Notes under the pieces: generated by a model | What the model was told of the DNA's origin: nothing | Databases searched by the model: none | What the model saw: only the letters and a program-made list of their open reading frames with translations | Source of the DNA: Sanguibacter inulinus | GTDB taxonomy: Bacteria; Actinomycetota; Actinomycetes; Actinomycetales; Cellulomonadaceae | Reading direction: 5' to 3' | NCBI RefSeq assembly: GCF_013415325.1 | Contig: NZ_JACBYE010000029.1 | Location: forward strand, 1 to 51,332 | DNA: 51,332 bases | Made by a program: the position numbers and the translations under genes | Part shown: one piece after another, positions 24,818-32,372 of the stretch | Numbering within the stretch: the stretch's first letter is position 1 | How the letters are laid out: each line of letters opens with the position of its first letter

Positions 24818-24847
24818 TTACCTGCCGAAGGTTAGGCATGCCATACT
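24818..24847 (+). promoter_or_regulatory. Promoter with DtxR/IdeR-like iron box before siderophore-interacting protein
   Basis: A -35 TTACCT (24818-24823), 18-nt spacer, -10 CATACT (24842-24847), and 6 nt to the ATG. The stretch 24827-24845 (GAAGGTTAGGCATGCCATA) matches 15 of 19 positions of the degenerate DtxR consensus and covers the spacer and -10. It shares TTAGGCATGCC with the promoter at about 2909-2919. Iron-dependent repression is inferred. Confidence 0.7.
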
Positions 24848-24853
24848 CGAAGC

Positions 24854-25891
24854 ATGACGACGACAGCGACGACCGAGACCGTCACGAGCGCCGAGCCCGC
24901 GTACCGCGTCTTCGACGTCACGGTCTCCCGGGTGCAGCAGCTGAGCCCGTCCTTCGTCCGCATCACGTTCACGGGGCCTGACGCCGCTGCCTTCGGCACC
25001 GACGGTCTCGACCAGCGCATCAAGCTCGTGCTCCCGAACGAGGCCGGCCACCGCCCGGACGCCGCAGACTTCGAGGGTGACAGCTGGTACGCCGCGTGGC
25101 GCGAGCTTTCCGACGAGCTCCGCTGCCCGCTGCGCACCTACACGGTCCGTGCCGTCCGCCCGCACGTCGGGCTCGGTGAGATCGACATCGACCTCGTCGT
25201 CCACGTCTCCGAGGACGGCCACGACGGACCGGCCGCCCGCTGGCTGAAGACCGCCGAGGTCGGCACGCCCTGCGTCCTCATCGGTCCGAACGCACGCTAC
25301 GACGGACCGCCGTCCGGCATCGAGTGGGCTCCGCCCGCCTCCGCGAGCACGCTGCTGCTCGCCGGTGACGAGACTGCCGCCCCCGCCATCTGCTCTATCC
25401 TCGAGTCGCTCGCCCCCGGCACGCAGGCGCACGCCTTCGTCGAGGTCCCGCTCGAGGGCGACGCGCTGCCGCTCGACCTGGCCGAGGGCGTCTCGATCAC
25501 GTGGTTGCCGCGCAGCCGGGGCGGCGCGACACCGGTCGAGCACGGCAGTCTCCTCGACCGCGCCGTCCGGTCCCACATGCAGCTCTGCGCCGCCAAGCAG
25601 GCTGCCGGGCTGTGCGACATGTCGTGCCACGAGGTGCCGATCGAGCGCATCACCCTTCCGGCCCGCCCCGCCGCGGCCGAGCTGGACGATGTGGACGTCG
25701 ACCAGAACATCCTGTGGGAGGTGCCGACGGTCGAAGACTCCGCGCGCCCCCTGACCGACTGCTACGCCTGGATCGCCGGCGAAGCCGGCGTCATCAAGCT
25801 GCTCCGCCGCCACCTGGTGAGCGACCTGGGCATCGACCGCCGCTCGGTCGCCTTCATGGGCTACTGGCGCCGCGGCAAGGCCGAGGGCTGA
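24854..25891 (+). CDS. Siderophore-interacting protein (FAD-binding ferric-siderophore reductase)
   Basis: A 345-aa flavoprotein of the SIP/ViuB family that reduces ferric siderophores in the cytoplasm to release iron. The FAD-binding region includes RTYTVRAVRP, the family's R-x-Y-T-hydrophobic motif, preceded by the SFVRITFTGPD strand. The NAD(P)-binding half has LLLAGDETAAPAICSILE, and the C-terminal YAWIAGEAGVIKLLRRHLV ends in the MGYWRRG motif of SIPs. A stretch of about 50 residues around 245-290 (MQLCAAKQ, CDMSCHE, DVDQNILWE) is an insertion or long linker rich in Cys. The -10 box is 6 nt from the ATG, so the transcript is probably leaderless. No siderophore synthesis gene is nearby. 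Confidence 0.93.
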   Translation: MTTTATTETVTSAEPAYRVFDVTVSRVQQLSPSFVRITFTGPDAAAFGTDGLDQRIKLVLPNEAGHRPDAADFEGDSWYAAWRELSDELRCPLRTYTVRAVRPHVGLGEIDIDLVVHVSEDGHDGPAARWLKTAEVGTPCVLIGPNARYDGPPSGIEWAPPASASTLLLAGDETAAPAICSILESLAPGTQAHAFVEVPLEGDALPLDLAEGVSITWLPRSRGGATPVEHGSLLDRAVRSHMQLCAAKQAAGLCDMSCHEVPIERITLPARPAAAELDDVDVDQNILWEVPTVEDSARPLTDCYAWIAGEAGVIKLLRRHLVSDLGIDRRSVAFMGYWRRGKAEG

Positions 25892-25902
25892 CCCGAGCGG
25901 TC

Positions 25903-26433
25903 GTGACCGCTCCTGACGTCTCGGCGGCCTCGGTTCCCGATCCTGCCCTGACGGCCGAGATCGTCCACGGGACGCGGCTCGCAGTCCAGCAGCTCCACGA
26001 CGAGCACCCCGGACCGTTCTGTGTCTACGCGCTCGCCACCAGCGGTGAGGCGCTCCGGCCGTATCTCATCGTCACCCCGGACGACGCGACCCGGTGGGAC
26101 CTGCCGGACAGCCCTTTCGCCGTCTATGGAGACGAGCACCTCGCTGGGCTCGAGGAGCTCTTCACGGCGCGTGGCGATCTCTTCGACATGTCTGCAGAGC
26201 AGGCCCAGGCAGAGTACGACCTCCGACTGGCATCGATGGAGGCGGCCCTCCGAGCCCTAGACGCCGACGGTCTCTTCGCGGCGGGGGACGCCCGGGCAGA
26301 TGTTCTGCTCCTCGTGACGACGATGCCGCCGGACGAGACCGGTGTGGAGAGCGCGCGACGTCTCAACCCGGCCAGCCCGCTCCTGGCATCTTGGCTAGAC
26401 GAGGCCGCGGAGGTCGGGTCGGCCGAGCGCTGA
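25903..26433 (+). CDS. DUF4303-like protein
   Basis: A 176-aa soluble protein, 11 nt downstream of the siderophore-interacting gene and probably in its transcript. The stretch FCVYALATSGEALRPYLIV, followed by RWDLPDSPFAVYG and a long helical region, resembles DUF4303/SMI1-like proteins. I am only moderately sure of that family. No catalytic residues are evident. Base use is slightly less GC-biased at third positions than in its neighbours. GTG 25903 is the only codon that avoids overlap with the upstream gene. Confidence 0.6.
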   Translation: MTAPDVSAASVPDPALTAEIVHGTRLAVQQLHDEHPGPFCVYALATSGEALRPYLIVTPDDATRWDLPDSPFAVYGDEHLAGLEELFTARGDLFDMSAEQAQAEYDLRLASMEAALRALDADGLFAAGDARADVLLLVTTMPPDETGVESARRLNPASPLLASWLDEAAEVGSAER

Positions 26434-26530
26434 CCCCGAGGGGCAGCAGCCTCGGAGATCAGCGGGGTGCCGGTGATGCCACGCCGAGGCGTACCGCGAG
26501 ACGCGCGCACGCCCGCGCGCAGCCTCGCGA

Positions 26531-26536
26531 TAAACT
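26531..26536 (+). promoter_or_regulatory. -10 box of purS promoter
   Basis: TAAACT with a leader of about 100 nt to the purS GTG. The ribosome-binding site AGGAG is at 26632-26636. Confidence 0.45.
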
Positions 26537-26641
26537 GTCCGCGAAGCACTCAGAGGACCGCCTGGCCGTCTCTCGGCCGGGGCCTCGCGCGCTTCCGCCC
26601 TCACGCCCTCGCGTGACCAGAACCGAGCACTAGGAGCCCCC

Positions 26642-26920
26642 GTGGGACGCGTAGTCGTCGACGTCATGCCCAAGCCCGAGATCCTCGACCCGCAGGGGAA
26701 GGCCGTCGCCAACGCCCTGCCGCGCCTCGGTCTCACAGGCTTCACCAGCGTGCGCCAGGGCAAGCGCTTCGAGCTCGAGGTCGACGGGCCGGTGACGGAC
26801 GAGGTCCTGGCCGCCGCCCGCGAGGCCGCAGCGACGGTGCTCTCCAACCCGATCATCGAAGACGTCGTGGCCGTCGTCGACGCCGCGAGCCTCGACGCCG
26901 TCCAGGGCGCCCAGGCATGA
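26642..26920 (+). CDS. purS: Phosphoribosylformylglycinamidine synthase subunit PurS
   Basis: A 92-aa small subunit that bridges PurL and PurQ in FGAM synthase. It has [19 protein letters not shown] and a two-stranded [14 protein letters not shown], both typical. The length is normal. GTG 26642 is 5 nt after AGGAG. The TGA overlaps the purQ ATG by 4 nt. Confidence 0.93.
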   Translation: MGRVVVDVMPKPEILDPQGKAVANALPRLGLTGFTSVRQGKRFELEVDGPVTDEVLAAAREAAATVLSNPIIEDVVAVVDAASLDAVQGAQA

Positions 26921-27633
26921 GCGACGTCCTCACCGGCGCGCGCATCGGCGTCATCACCTTCCCCGGCACGCTCGACGACCGCGACGCGGCCCGCGCCGTC
27001 CGCATCGCCGGTGGCACCGCGGTCCCGCTGTGGCACGCCGACGCCGACCTCCACGGGGTCGACGCCGTGGTCCTGCCGGGTGGGTTCTCCTACGGCGACT
27101 ACCTGCGCGCCGGGGCGATCTCCCGCTTCGCACCTGTCATGGACGTCCTCGTCGACGCCGCGAAGGGCGGGCTCCCCGTCCTCGGCATCTGCAACGGCTT
27201 CCAGATCCTCACCGAGTCGCACCTGCTGCCCGGCTCGATGATCAAGAACGAGTCGCTGTCCTTCCTGTGCCGCGAGCAGCGCCTCACGGTCGAGAACGCC
27301 GACACCGCCTGGACGCGCGGCTTCCGTGCCGGCCAGGAGATCACCATCCCGCTCAAGAACCAGGACGGGCAGTTCGTCGCCGACGAGCGCACCCTCGACG
27401 AGCTCGAGGGCGAGGGCCGCGTCGTGTTCCGCTACGCGGGCGAGAACCCCAACGGCTCGCGCCGCGGGATCGCCGGCATCACGAACGCCGCCGGCAACGT
27501 CGTCGGCCTCATGCCGCACCCCGAGCACGCTGTCGAGGTCGGGTTCGGGACGGCCGCCGAGGCCGGACCCCGCGCCGGGACCGACGGGCTGACCTTCTTC
27601 ACCTCGGTGCTCGGCACGCTCGTCACCGCCTGA
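26917..27633 (+). CDS. purQ: Phosphoribosylformylglycinamidine synthase subunit PurQ
   Basis: A 238-aa class I glutamine amidotransferase that supplies ammonia to PurL. The nucleophile is in [11 protein letters not shown], and the His-Glu pair is in [24 protein letters not shown] and [16 protein letters not shown] are the PurQ start motifs. The gene is followed by a strong terminator and the convergent metZ, so purL, which often comes next in actinobacteria, is not in this window. Confidence 0.96.
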   Translation: MSDVLTGARIGVITFPGTLDDRDAARAVRIAGGTAVPLWHADADLHGVDAVVLPGGFSYGDYLRAGAISRFAPVMDVLVDAAKGGLPVLGICNGFQILTESHLLPGSMIKNESLSFLCREQRLTVENADTAWTRGFRAGQEITIPLKNQDGQFVADERTLDELEGEGRVVFRYAGENPNGSRRGIAGITNAAGNVVGLMPHPEHAVEVGFGTAAEAGPRAGTDGLTFFTSVLGTLVTA

Positions 27634-27676
27634 CGCAGCGGCACGGCCAGCACGACAGCACCTCAGCACTACCAGT

Positions 27677-27725
27677 ACGACGCACGAGGCCCCAGCCGGA
27701 TCCCGGCTGGGGCCTCGTGCGTCGT
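27677..27725. terminator. Bidirectional 22-bp terminator between purQ and metZ
   Basis: Arms 27677-27698 and 27704-27725 are perfect reverse complements around the 5-nt loop GATCC. It lies between convergent stop codons, so it can serve both. Confidence 0.9.
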
Positions 27726-27759
27726 GGCGGTCCGTCCGCGAGGGCCGGACCGCCGCCTC

Positions 27760-29037
27760 TCAGGCCTGGAGCGCGATCTCCAGGTCTTCGATGAGGTCCT
27801 GCACGTCCTCGAGCCCTACGCTCAGGCGCACCGTCGTCTCGGCGATGCCGACAGCGGCGCGGCCCTCGGGGCCGATCCTGCGGTGCGTGGTCGTCGCGGG
27901 GTGCGTGATGAGCGACTTCGCGTCGCCGAGGTTGTTCGAGATGTCGATGACCTCGAGGGCGTCGAGGAAGGCGAAGGTGCGCTTCTTGGCCGACTCCGGG
28001 TCGGTGCCCTCGGGGACAGCGAGGTCGAAGGTGACGACGGTCCCGCCGCCGGTCTGCTGCTTGCGGGCGAGCTCGTGCTGCGGGTGCGACGGCAGGAACG
28101 GATAGCGGACCCGGGTGATCCCCGGCAGCGTCTCGAGGTGCTCGGCGACCCGCAGCGCTGCGGCGGTCTGCGCCGCGACACGGATCGGCAAGGTCTCGAG
28201 TCCCTTGAGCAGCACCCAGGCGTTGAAGGGGCTGAGCGAGGGTCCGGTGTTCCTGATGAACTTCTGGACGGGCCCCTCGATGTACTCCTTCGACCCGAGG
28301 ATGGCCCCGCCGAGCACGCGGCCCTGCCCGTCGATGTGCTTGGTGGCCGAGTACACCACGACGTCGGCGCCGAGCTCGAAGGGCTTCTGCAGGATCGGCG
28401 TCGCGAAGACGTTGTCGAGGACCACGACGGCGCCGGCGGCGTGCGCGAGCTCGCAGACGCGCTCGACGTCGACGATGTCCTGCATCGGGTTGGACGGGGT
28501 CTCGAAGAAGACGACGTCGGCCGGGGTGGCCAGGGCCGCCTCCCACTGCTCGGTCTCGTGGCCGTCGACGTAGTCCACGGTGACGCCCCAGTCGGCGAAG
28601 ATCTCGTCGAAGATCACCACGGTCGAGCCGAAGAGCGCTCGGGCCGAGACGATGCGGGACCCGGACTTCACGAGGGCCGCGAGGGAGGTGAAGACTGCAG
28701 ACATGCCTGTCGCCGTCGCGTAGCAGGCCTCGGCGCCGTCGAGGAGCCGCAGGCGCTCCTCGAACATGTGGACCGTCGGGTTGCCGTAGCGGGAGTAGAT
28801 GAAGCGGTCGGTCTCGCCCTTGAAGGCGGCCTCGGCGTCGGCGGCCTGCGCGTAGACGTAGCCCTGGGTGAGGTAGATCGGCTCTGAGGTCTCCTGGAAC
28901 TCGGAGCGGACCTGGCCGCCGCGGACAGCGGCGGTCGCGGCACGGACCGTGCGCGGAGGGCGAGCCGGGTCGGACGACGGGACGTTCGGTGCGGTCGCGG
29001 CCGAAGCGCCGGCCGGGGCGTCAGGGGTGGTCGACAT
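27760..29037 (-). CDS. metZ: O-succinylhomoserine sulfhydrylase (MetZ-like)
   Basis: A 425-aa PLP enzyme of the Cys/Met metabolism family that makes homocysteine from an activated homoserine and sulfide. The PLP lysine is in YSATKHIDGQGRVLGG, with SRYGNPT and ETPSNPMQDIVDV as further family signatures. The N-terminal 30 residues are a Pro/Ala-rich extension. IDGQGR after the lysine favours MetZ over cystathionine gamma-synthase, but O-acetyl versus O-succinyl use is not certain. It lies 6 nt after the rhodanese stop, so both are read from the SAM-I riboswitch transcript. Confidence 0.9.
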   Translation of the reverse strand: MSTTPDAPAGASAATAPNVPSSDPARPPRTVRAATAAVRGGQVRSEFQETSEPIYLTQGYVYAQAADAEAAFKGETDRFIYSRYGNPTVHMFEERLRLLDGAEACYATATGMSAVFTSLAALVKSGSRIVSARALFGSTVVIFDEIFADWGVTVDYVDGHETEQWEAALATPADVVFFETPSNPMQDIVDVERVCELAHAAGAVVVLDNVFATPILQKPFELGADVVVYSATKHIDGQGRVLGGAILGSKEYIEGPVQKFIRNTGPSLSPFNAWVLLKGLETLPIRVAAQTAAALRVAEHLETLPGITRVRYPFLPSHPQHELARKQQTGGGTVVTFDLAVPEGTDPESAKKRTFAFLDALEVIDISNNLGDAKSLITHPATTTHRRIGPEGRAAVGIAETTVRLSVGLEDVQDLIEDLEIALQA

Positions 29038-29043
29038 CCTCGT

Positions 29044-29475
29044 TCACTCCCCAGCGGTGTAGGAGGTGCTCGGCAGCCCGCGCAGGCGCCAGCCGTTGAC
29101 GGTCCGCCCGCCGGAGAGGTCCGTGTCGCCCTCGAAACCCTCGAGCACGTTGTACGACGGACCGAAACCGGCTGCCGTCGCGTCCACAGCCGCGCCGATC
29201 GAGCGGTTGCCCGAGCGGCACAGGAAGATCACCGGGCGGCCGTCGCCAGGTGTGAGGCCGGCCTCGGCCAGCTGGTCGAGGAAGCGCGGGTTGGGGCCGA
29301 AGGCCGTCGCCCACTCGGTGAAGACGACCTCGCGGTCGCCGTCGAGCGGGGAGAGGTCGGGGACGCCGATCTGCTGCCACTCACCGACCGTGCGTACGTC
29401 CACGAGGACGGCGTCGGGGGTGGTCTCGAGCAGGTCCCAGGCCTGCTGCGGGGTGAGGTCGCCTGCGTAGCTCAT
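29044..29475 (-). CDS. Rhodanese-like sulfurtransferase
   Basis: A 143-aa single rhodanese domain. The catalytic cysteine is in VIFLCRSGNRSIGAA, the usual CRSGxRS loop, and the substrate-binding VLVDVRTVGEW lies near the N terminus. It would carry or donate sulfur as persulfide and, placed before metZ, may supply sulfide for homocysteine synthesis. The ATG (29475) has GGAGG 6 nt upstream; this site overlaps the 3' strand of the riboswitch P1 helix. A second ATG at 29480 is out of frame. Confidence 0.93.
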   Translation of the reverse strand: MSYAGDLTPQQAWDLLETTPDAVLVDVRTVGEWQQIGVPDLSPLDGDREVVFTEWATAFGPNPRFLDQLAEAGLTPGDGRPVIFLCRSGNRSIGAAVDATAAGFGPSYNVLEGFEGDTDLSGGRTVNGWRLRGLPSTSYTAGE

Positions 29476-29484
29476 GTCATGCCT

Positions 29485-29583
29485 CCATCGGTCCGTGGCG
29501 GTAGCACCCTCGCCCCGACGTCGAGCTCGTCGGAGGGGTTGCTGCGGCGTCGTCGTGCCAGGTCACTCAGCCGCTCTGGATGG
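29485..29583 (-). ncRNA. SAM-I (S-box) riboswitch before rhodanese-metZ
   Basis: On the minus strand, P1 pairs CCATC (29583-29579) with GATGG (29489-29485). The core contains AGAGCGGCTGAGTGACCTGG, then GCAACC, and GGTGCTACCG, matching the S-box pattern. The last bases of P1 overlap the GGAGG Shine-Dalgarno of the rhodanese gene. SAM binding that stabilises P1 would therefore block translation. No terminator helix is seen between aptamer and gene. Translational control is inferred. Confidence 0.8.
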
Positions 29584-29660
29584 TTGTCCCTCTGAGCATC
29601 GCCCTCGACCCCCAGAATGAGACAGCCCGTCCAGCATGCAAGACAGACTGCGCTCGCTGA

Positions 29661-29689
29661 TTGACACCCCCGGAAACCTCGCCAATCCT
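29661..29689 (+). promoter_or_regulatory. Promoter of SAM-IV riboswitch transcript
   Basis: TTGACA (29661-29666), 17-nt spacer, AATCCT (29684-29689). The predicted start is at about 29696, right at the 5' edge of the aptamer. Confidence 0.65.
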
Positions 29690-29694
29690 TGACG

Positions 29695-29810
29695 CAGGTC
29701 ATGAGTGCCAGCGTGTAACCCCGGTTTGCTGGCCGGCAACCCTCCTCCGCGGTGGGGTGCCCCGGGTGACGACCTGGCCGGAACCAGATGGTCTCCGGCA
29801 AGCGCGGGAA
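29695..29810 (+). ncRNA. SAM-IV riboswitch before class V aminotransferase
   Basis: The segment starting GGTCATGAGTGCCAGCG and running through GCTGGCCGGCAACC to GGTGGGGTGCCCCGGGTGA closely matches the actinobacterial SAM-IV aptamer. P1 pairs CAGGTC (29695-29700) with GACCTG (29771-29776). A 3' hairpin (29777-29799) and GGCAAGCGCGG follow as in the class; CCGC at 29747-29750 could make the pseudoknot with GCGG at 29804-29807. GATCC (29832-29836) can pair with GGATC (29852-29856) and mask part of the ribosome-binding site. The control mechanism is inferred. Confidence 0.9.
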
Positions 29811-29857
29811 TCGGTCGAACCCATGTGCGTCGATCCCCACCACGTCCTGGAGGATCT

Positions 29858-31288
29858 ATGTCTGCCACCCCTGAAGCCCAGTCCTGCCTGCCTGTCGTCG
29901 GCTCGGACACCCTCGTCCCGCTCGTCGACGGCCGGACGGTCACCTACGCCAACCTCGACTGCGCAGCGAGCGCCCCTGCGCTCCAGGCCGTCGCCGACCG
30001 CGTCACCCAGGTGCTGCCGCTCTACGCCTCCGTGCACCGCGGCGCGGGCTACCTCTCGCAGGTCTCGACTGCCCTCTACGAGGCCTCGCGCCAGACCATC
30101 GGCGCCTTCGTGGGTGCCCGGCCCGACGACGTCACGGTCGTCACGCGCAACACGACAGACTCGCTCAACCTGCTCGCCGGCTGCGTCCCGGCCGACGCGG
30201 ACGGCACCCCCGGCCGGGTGCTCGTCCTCGACGTCGAGCACCACGCCAACCTCCTCCCGTGGCAGCGGTCGACCGGCGGTGCGACCGTGCTGCACGGTGC
30301 GGAGACCGTGGCCGAGACCCTCGAGGCGATCCGGGCCGAGCTCGCCCGGGCGCCCTACGCGCTGCTCGCGCTCACCGGGGCGTCGAACGTCACCGGCGAG
30401 CTGTTGCCTGTCGCCGACGTGGTCGCGATCGCCCACGAGGCGGGGACGCGTGTCGCGATCGACGGTGCTCAGCTGGTGCCGCACCGCCGCTTCTCGCTCG
30501 CCGAGACCGGGGTCGACTACATCTCCTACTCGGGCCACAAGACGTACGCGCCCTTCGGGTCGGGGGCCCTCGTGGGCCGTCGCGACTGGCTCGACGCCGG
30601 GACGCCCTACCTCGCCGGTGGTGGGGCTGTCCGCCAGGTCGACCTCGACCAGGTGCAGTGGACGAACGCCCCGGCGCGGCACGAGGCCGGCTCGCCGAAC
30701 GTCATCGGCGCCGTGGCCCTGGCCGCTGCCTGCGAGACCCTCGCGTCGCTGTCCGCGGGCACGCTCGAGGCGCACGAGGCCTACCTGCGCGAGCGACTGG
30801 TGAGCGGCCTCGAGTCCATCCCGGGCGTCCAGGTGGTCCGGGCCTGGGCCGACGCGTCCGACCCTGTCGGCGTTGTGACCTTCTCGGTCGTCGGGCACGA
30901 CCCGGGCCTCGTCGCTGCCTACCTCTCGGCCGAGCACGGGATCGGCGTGCGCGACGGTCGCTTCTGCGCCCACCCGCTCCTCGCCCGGCTCGGCTACGCC
31001 TCGGGTGCCGTGCGGGCCAGCGTGGGCGTCGGGACCACCCAGGAGGAGGTCGACCGTCTGGTCGCCGCCCTCGAGACTTACGTGACTGACGGCCCGACTG
31101 CTCGTTACGAGATCGTCGACGCCTGCTGGACCGTCGCCGACGACCCGCGTCCGCTGCCTGAGGGATCGGGTCTCTCGGGGCTCATCGCCACTGCCGCGGC
31201 CGGGTTCATCGCGGGGGCTGCCGGCTGCGGCCCTGTCCCGGAGCCGCAGGCCTCGGCTGCGCGTGCAGGATCGCTCGTCGACGCCTGA
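29858..31288 (+). CDS. Class V aminotransferase / cysteine desulfurase-like protein under SAM-IV control
   Basis: A 476-aa PLP enzyme of the SufS/Csd-like fold. The PLP lysine is in ISYSGHKTYAPFGSGAL, with VLVLDVEHHANLLPWQ and AIDGAQLVPHRRF as family motifs. A cysteine in GRFCAHPLL lies where the desulfurase active-site loop should be. It is longer than typical SufS by about 60 residues, with a C-terminal Ala/Gly-rich tail containing two cysteines. ATG 29858 has GGAGG 4 nt upstream. SAM control suggests sulfur donation or recycling for methionine synthesis instead of Fe-S assembly; this is inference. Confidence 0.85.
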   Translation: MSATPEAQSCLPVVGSDTLVPLVDGRTVTYANLDCAASAPALQAVADRVTQVLPLYASVHRGAGYLSQVSTALYEASRQTIGAFVGARPDDVTVVTRNTTDSLNLLAGCVPADADGTPGRVLVLDVEHHANLLPWQRSTGGATVLHGAETVAETLEAIRAELARAPYALLALTGASNVTGELLPVADVVAIAHEAGTRVAIDGAQLVPHRRFSLAETGVDYISYSGHKTYAPFGSGALVGRRDWLDAGTPYLAGGGAVRQVDLDQVQWTNAPARHEAGSPNVIGAVALAAACETLASLSAGTLEAHEAYLRERLVSGLESIPGVQVVRAWADASDPVGVVTFSVVGHDPGLVAAYLSAEHGIGVRDGRFCAHPLLARLGYASGAVRASVGVGTTQEEVDRLVAALETYVTDGPTARYEIVDACWTVADDPRPLPEGSGLSGLIATAAAGFIAGAAGCGPVPEPQASAARAGSLVDA

Positions 31289-31364
31289 GCGCTGCCTGTC
31301 TGACCGTCACGATCTCACGGCTGTGTGCCGTGCTCGCCGCCGCGGGCGCTCCTGGAGCCCGCTC

Positions 31365-31410
31365 GGCACTCCGCCCCGGCTGGTCCACCCGGCCGGGGCG
31401 GAGCCGTGCC
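31365..31410 (+). terminator. Long hairpin after aminotransferase
   Basis: TCCGCCCCGGC (31370-31380) pairs with GCCGGGGCGGA (31392-31402), extended by GGCAC/GTGCC with a 3-nt bulge. It lies 77 nt after the stop. Confidence 0.75.
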
Positions 31411-31544
31411 GGCGGGTCCACCCGGCAGGCTTCGTCGCGTGCGCTTAATACCCGGTGGAGCCGCCCGTGCGCTTGAAAGTCCTTTTTAGGTGTAGTGTCA
31501 CTTATAGCAGGTCAATGATGACTTGCGTATATTGGAGGCACAAG

Positions 31545-32033
31545 ATGCGTAATATCAAGAAGTCCATAGCCGGTTTGGTCGTCGCGGGTTTGATGACAGT
31601 TGGCCTTGTGTCGCCTGCGACGGCAACCGAGTCACCAGTGTTCGATGAGCTTCCTGTCGCGGAGTTCGCGGCGACGGAGGCGGGAGGTGGCGGAGCCCAG
31701 CTCGTTCCTTTCGGATCCGGGAGCCTCATCGTCTCGGTCCCGGACGACGTCGATCAGGCGCCCCTCATCGAAGGGCAGCGGACCTCTAGGCTCTCGGTCG
31801 GGCTCGGATGGACGTTCTACGTCTATCTCAACCGGACTGACCAGGCCGTGCTCGCCGGCGGGGGTGCCACGAGCCTGGGCATCTTGGTTTGCGCGATCCC
31901 GGGTGTCGGAATTCCTGCGTGCGCAGCTGTTGCGGGACTCCTCGTCGCAGGCGCTACATACATCGCGCTCAACGGTCTGTGCCCGTCCCGTCTCGAGCTT
32001 GCCGTGGGGAAGGGGTCCAAGTGCGTCAGCTAG
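31545..32033 (+). CDS. Secreted four-cysteine small protein, bacteriocin-like, unknown family
   Basis: A 162-aa predicted secreted protein that I do not recognise. Residues 1-27 form a signal peptide (KKSIAGLVVAGLMTVGLVSP, cut near ATA). A Gly/Glu-rich segment (28-85) is followed by GWTFYVYLNRTDQ (88-100) and a 40-residue Gly/Ala-rich hydrophobic region (101-141). Cysteines are at 116, 126, 146 and 160, enough for two disulfides. ATG 31545 has GGAGG 6 nt upstream. The promoter region 31440-31540 is AT-rich for this genome. The next small gene overlaps it. A membrane-active peptide is a possibility, not a demonstrated fact. Confidence 0.75.
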   Translation: MRNIKKSIAGLVVAGLMTVGLVSPATATESPVFDELPVAEFAATEAGGGGAQLVPFGSGSLIVSVPDDVDQAPLIEGQRTSRLSVGLGWTFYVYLNRTDQAVLAGGGATSLGILVCAIPGVGIPACAAVAGLLVAGATYIALNGLCPSRLELAVGKGSKCVS

Positions 32034-32242
32034 GGCGCGAGGTCGCCGCCCTCGTGGCCGGGCGCCGCCAGAGCCTCGTCGCTGGGGTCGTGATCCTGCT
32101 TGTCGTCCCGGGCGCCGCTGCGGCTGGCTCGGCCAGCCCGGTCGTGACCTACCTCCAGGTCCTCTCCGGTGCGGTGGTGGTCGCGTCGGCCCTCTTGATC
32201 GCGTGGGTGCTCGTTCGACGACATCTCGGTGGCAGGCGCTGA
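32021..32242 (+). CDS. Small two-helix membrane protein coupled to the secreted protein
   Basis: A 73-aa protein with a basic N terminus (RQLGREVAALVAGRRQ), two transmembrane helices (about 18-36 and 42-65) and a basic end (RRHLGGRR). GTG 32021 overlaps the secreted protein's last codons and has GGGGAAGGGG 5 nt upstream, so translation coupling is likely. Small membrane partners of this kind often give immunity to a co-encoded peptide, but no homology supports that here. Confidence 0.65.
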   Translation: MRQLGREVAALVAGRRQSLVAGVVILLVVPGAAAAGSASPVVTYLQVLSGAVVVASALLIAWVLVRRHLGGRR

Positions 32243-32372
32243 GCCTCAGACTTCCGAGGGGCTGGACAGCTCTGGCTGTGGTTCGCGGAGACGGGACTCG
32301 GCTCTGCGTCTGATGCCCTCAGTGAGTGTCGAGAGCGCGCTCCAGCGGTCGGGGCGACCTGGCGTTCCGGTC

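Noticed and set aside
29473-29480. ATG at 29480 (minus strand) as start of the rhodanese
   Set aside because: It is out of frame with the rhodanese domain; ATG 29475 is in frame and well spaced from GGAGG.
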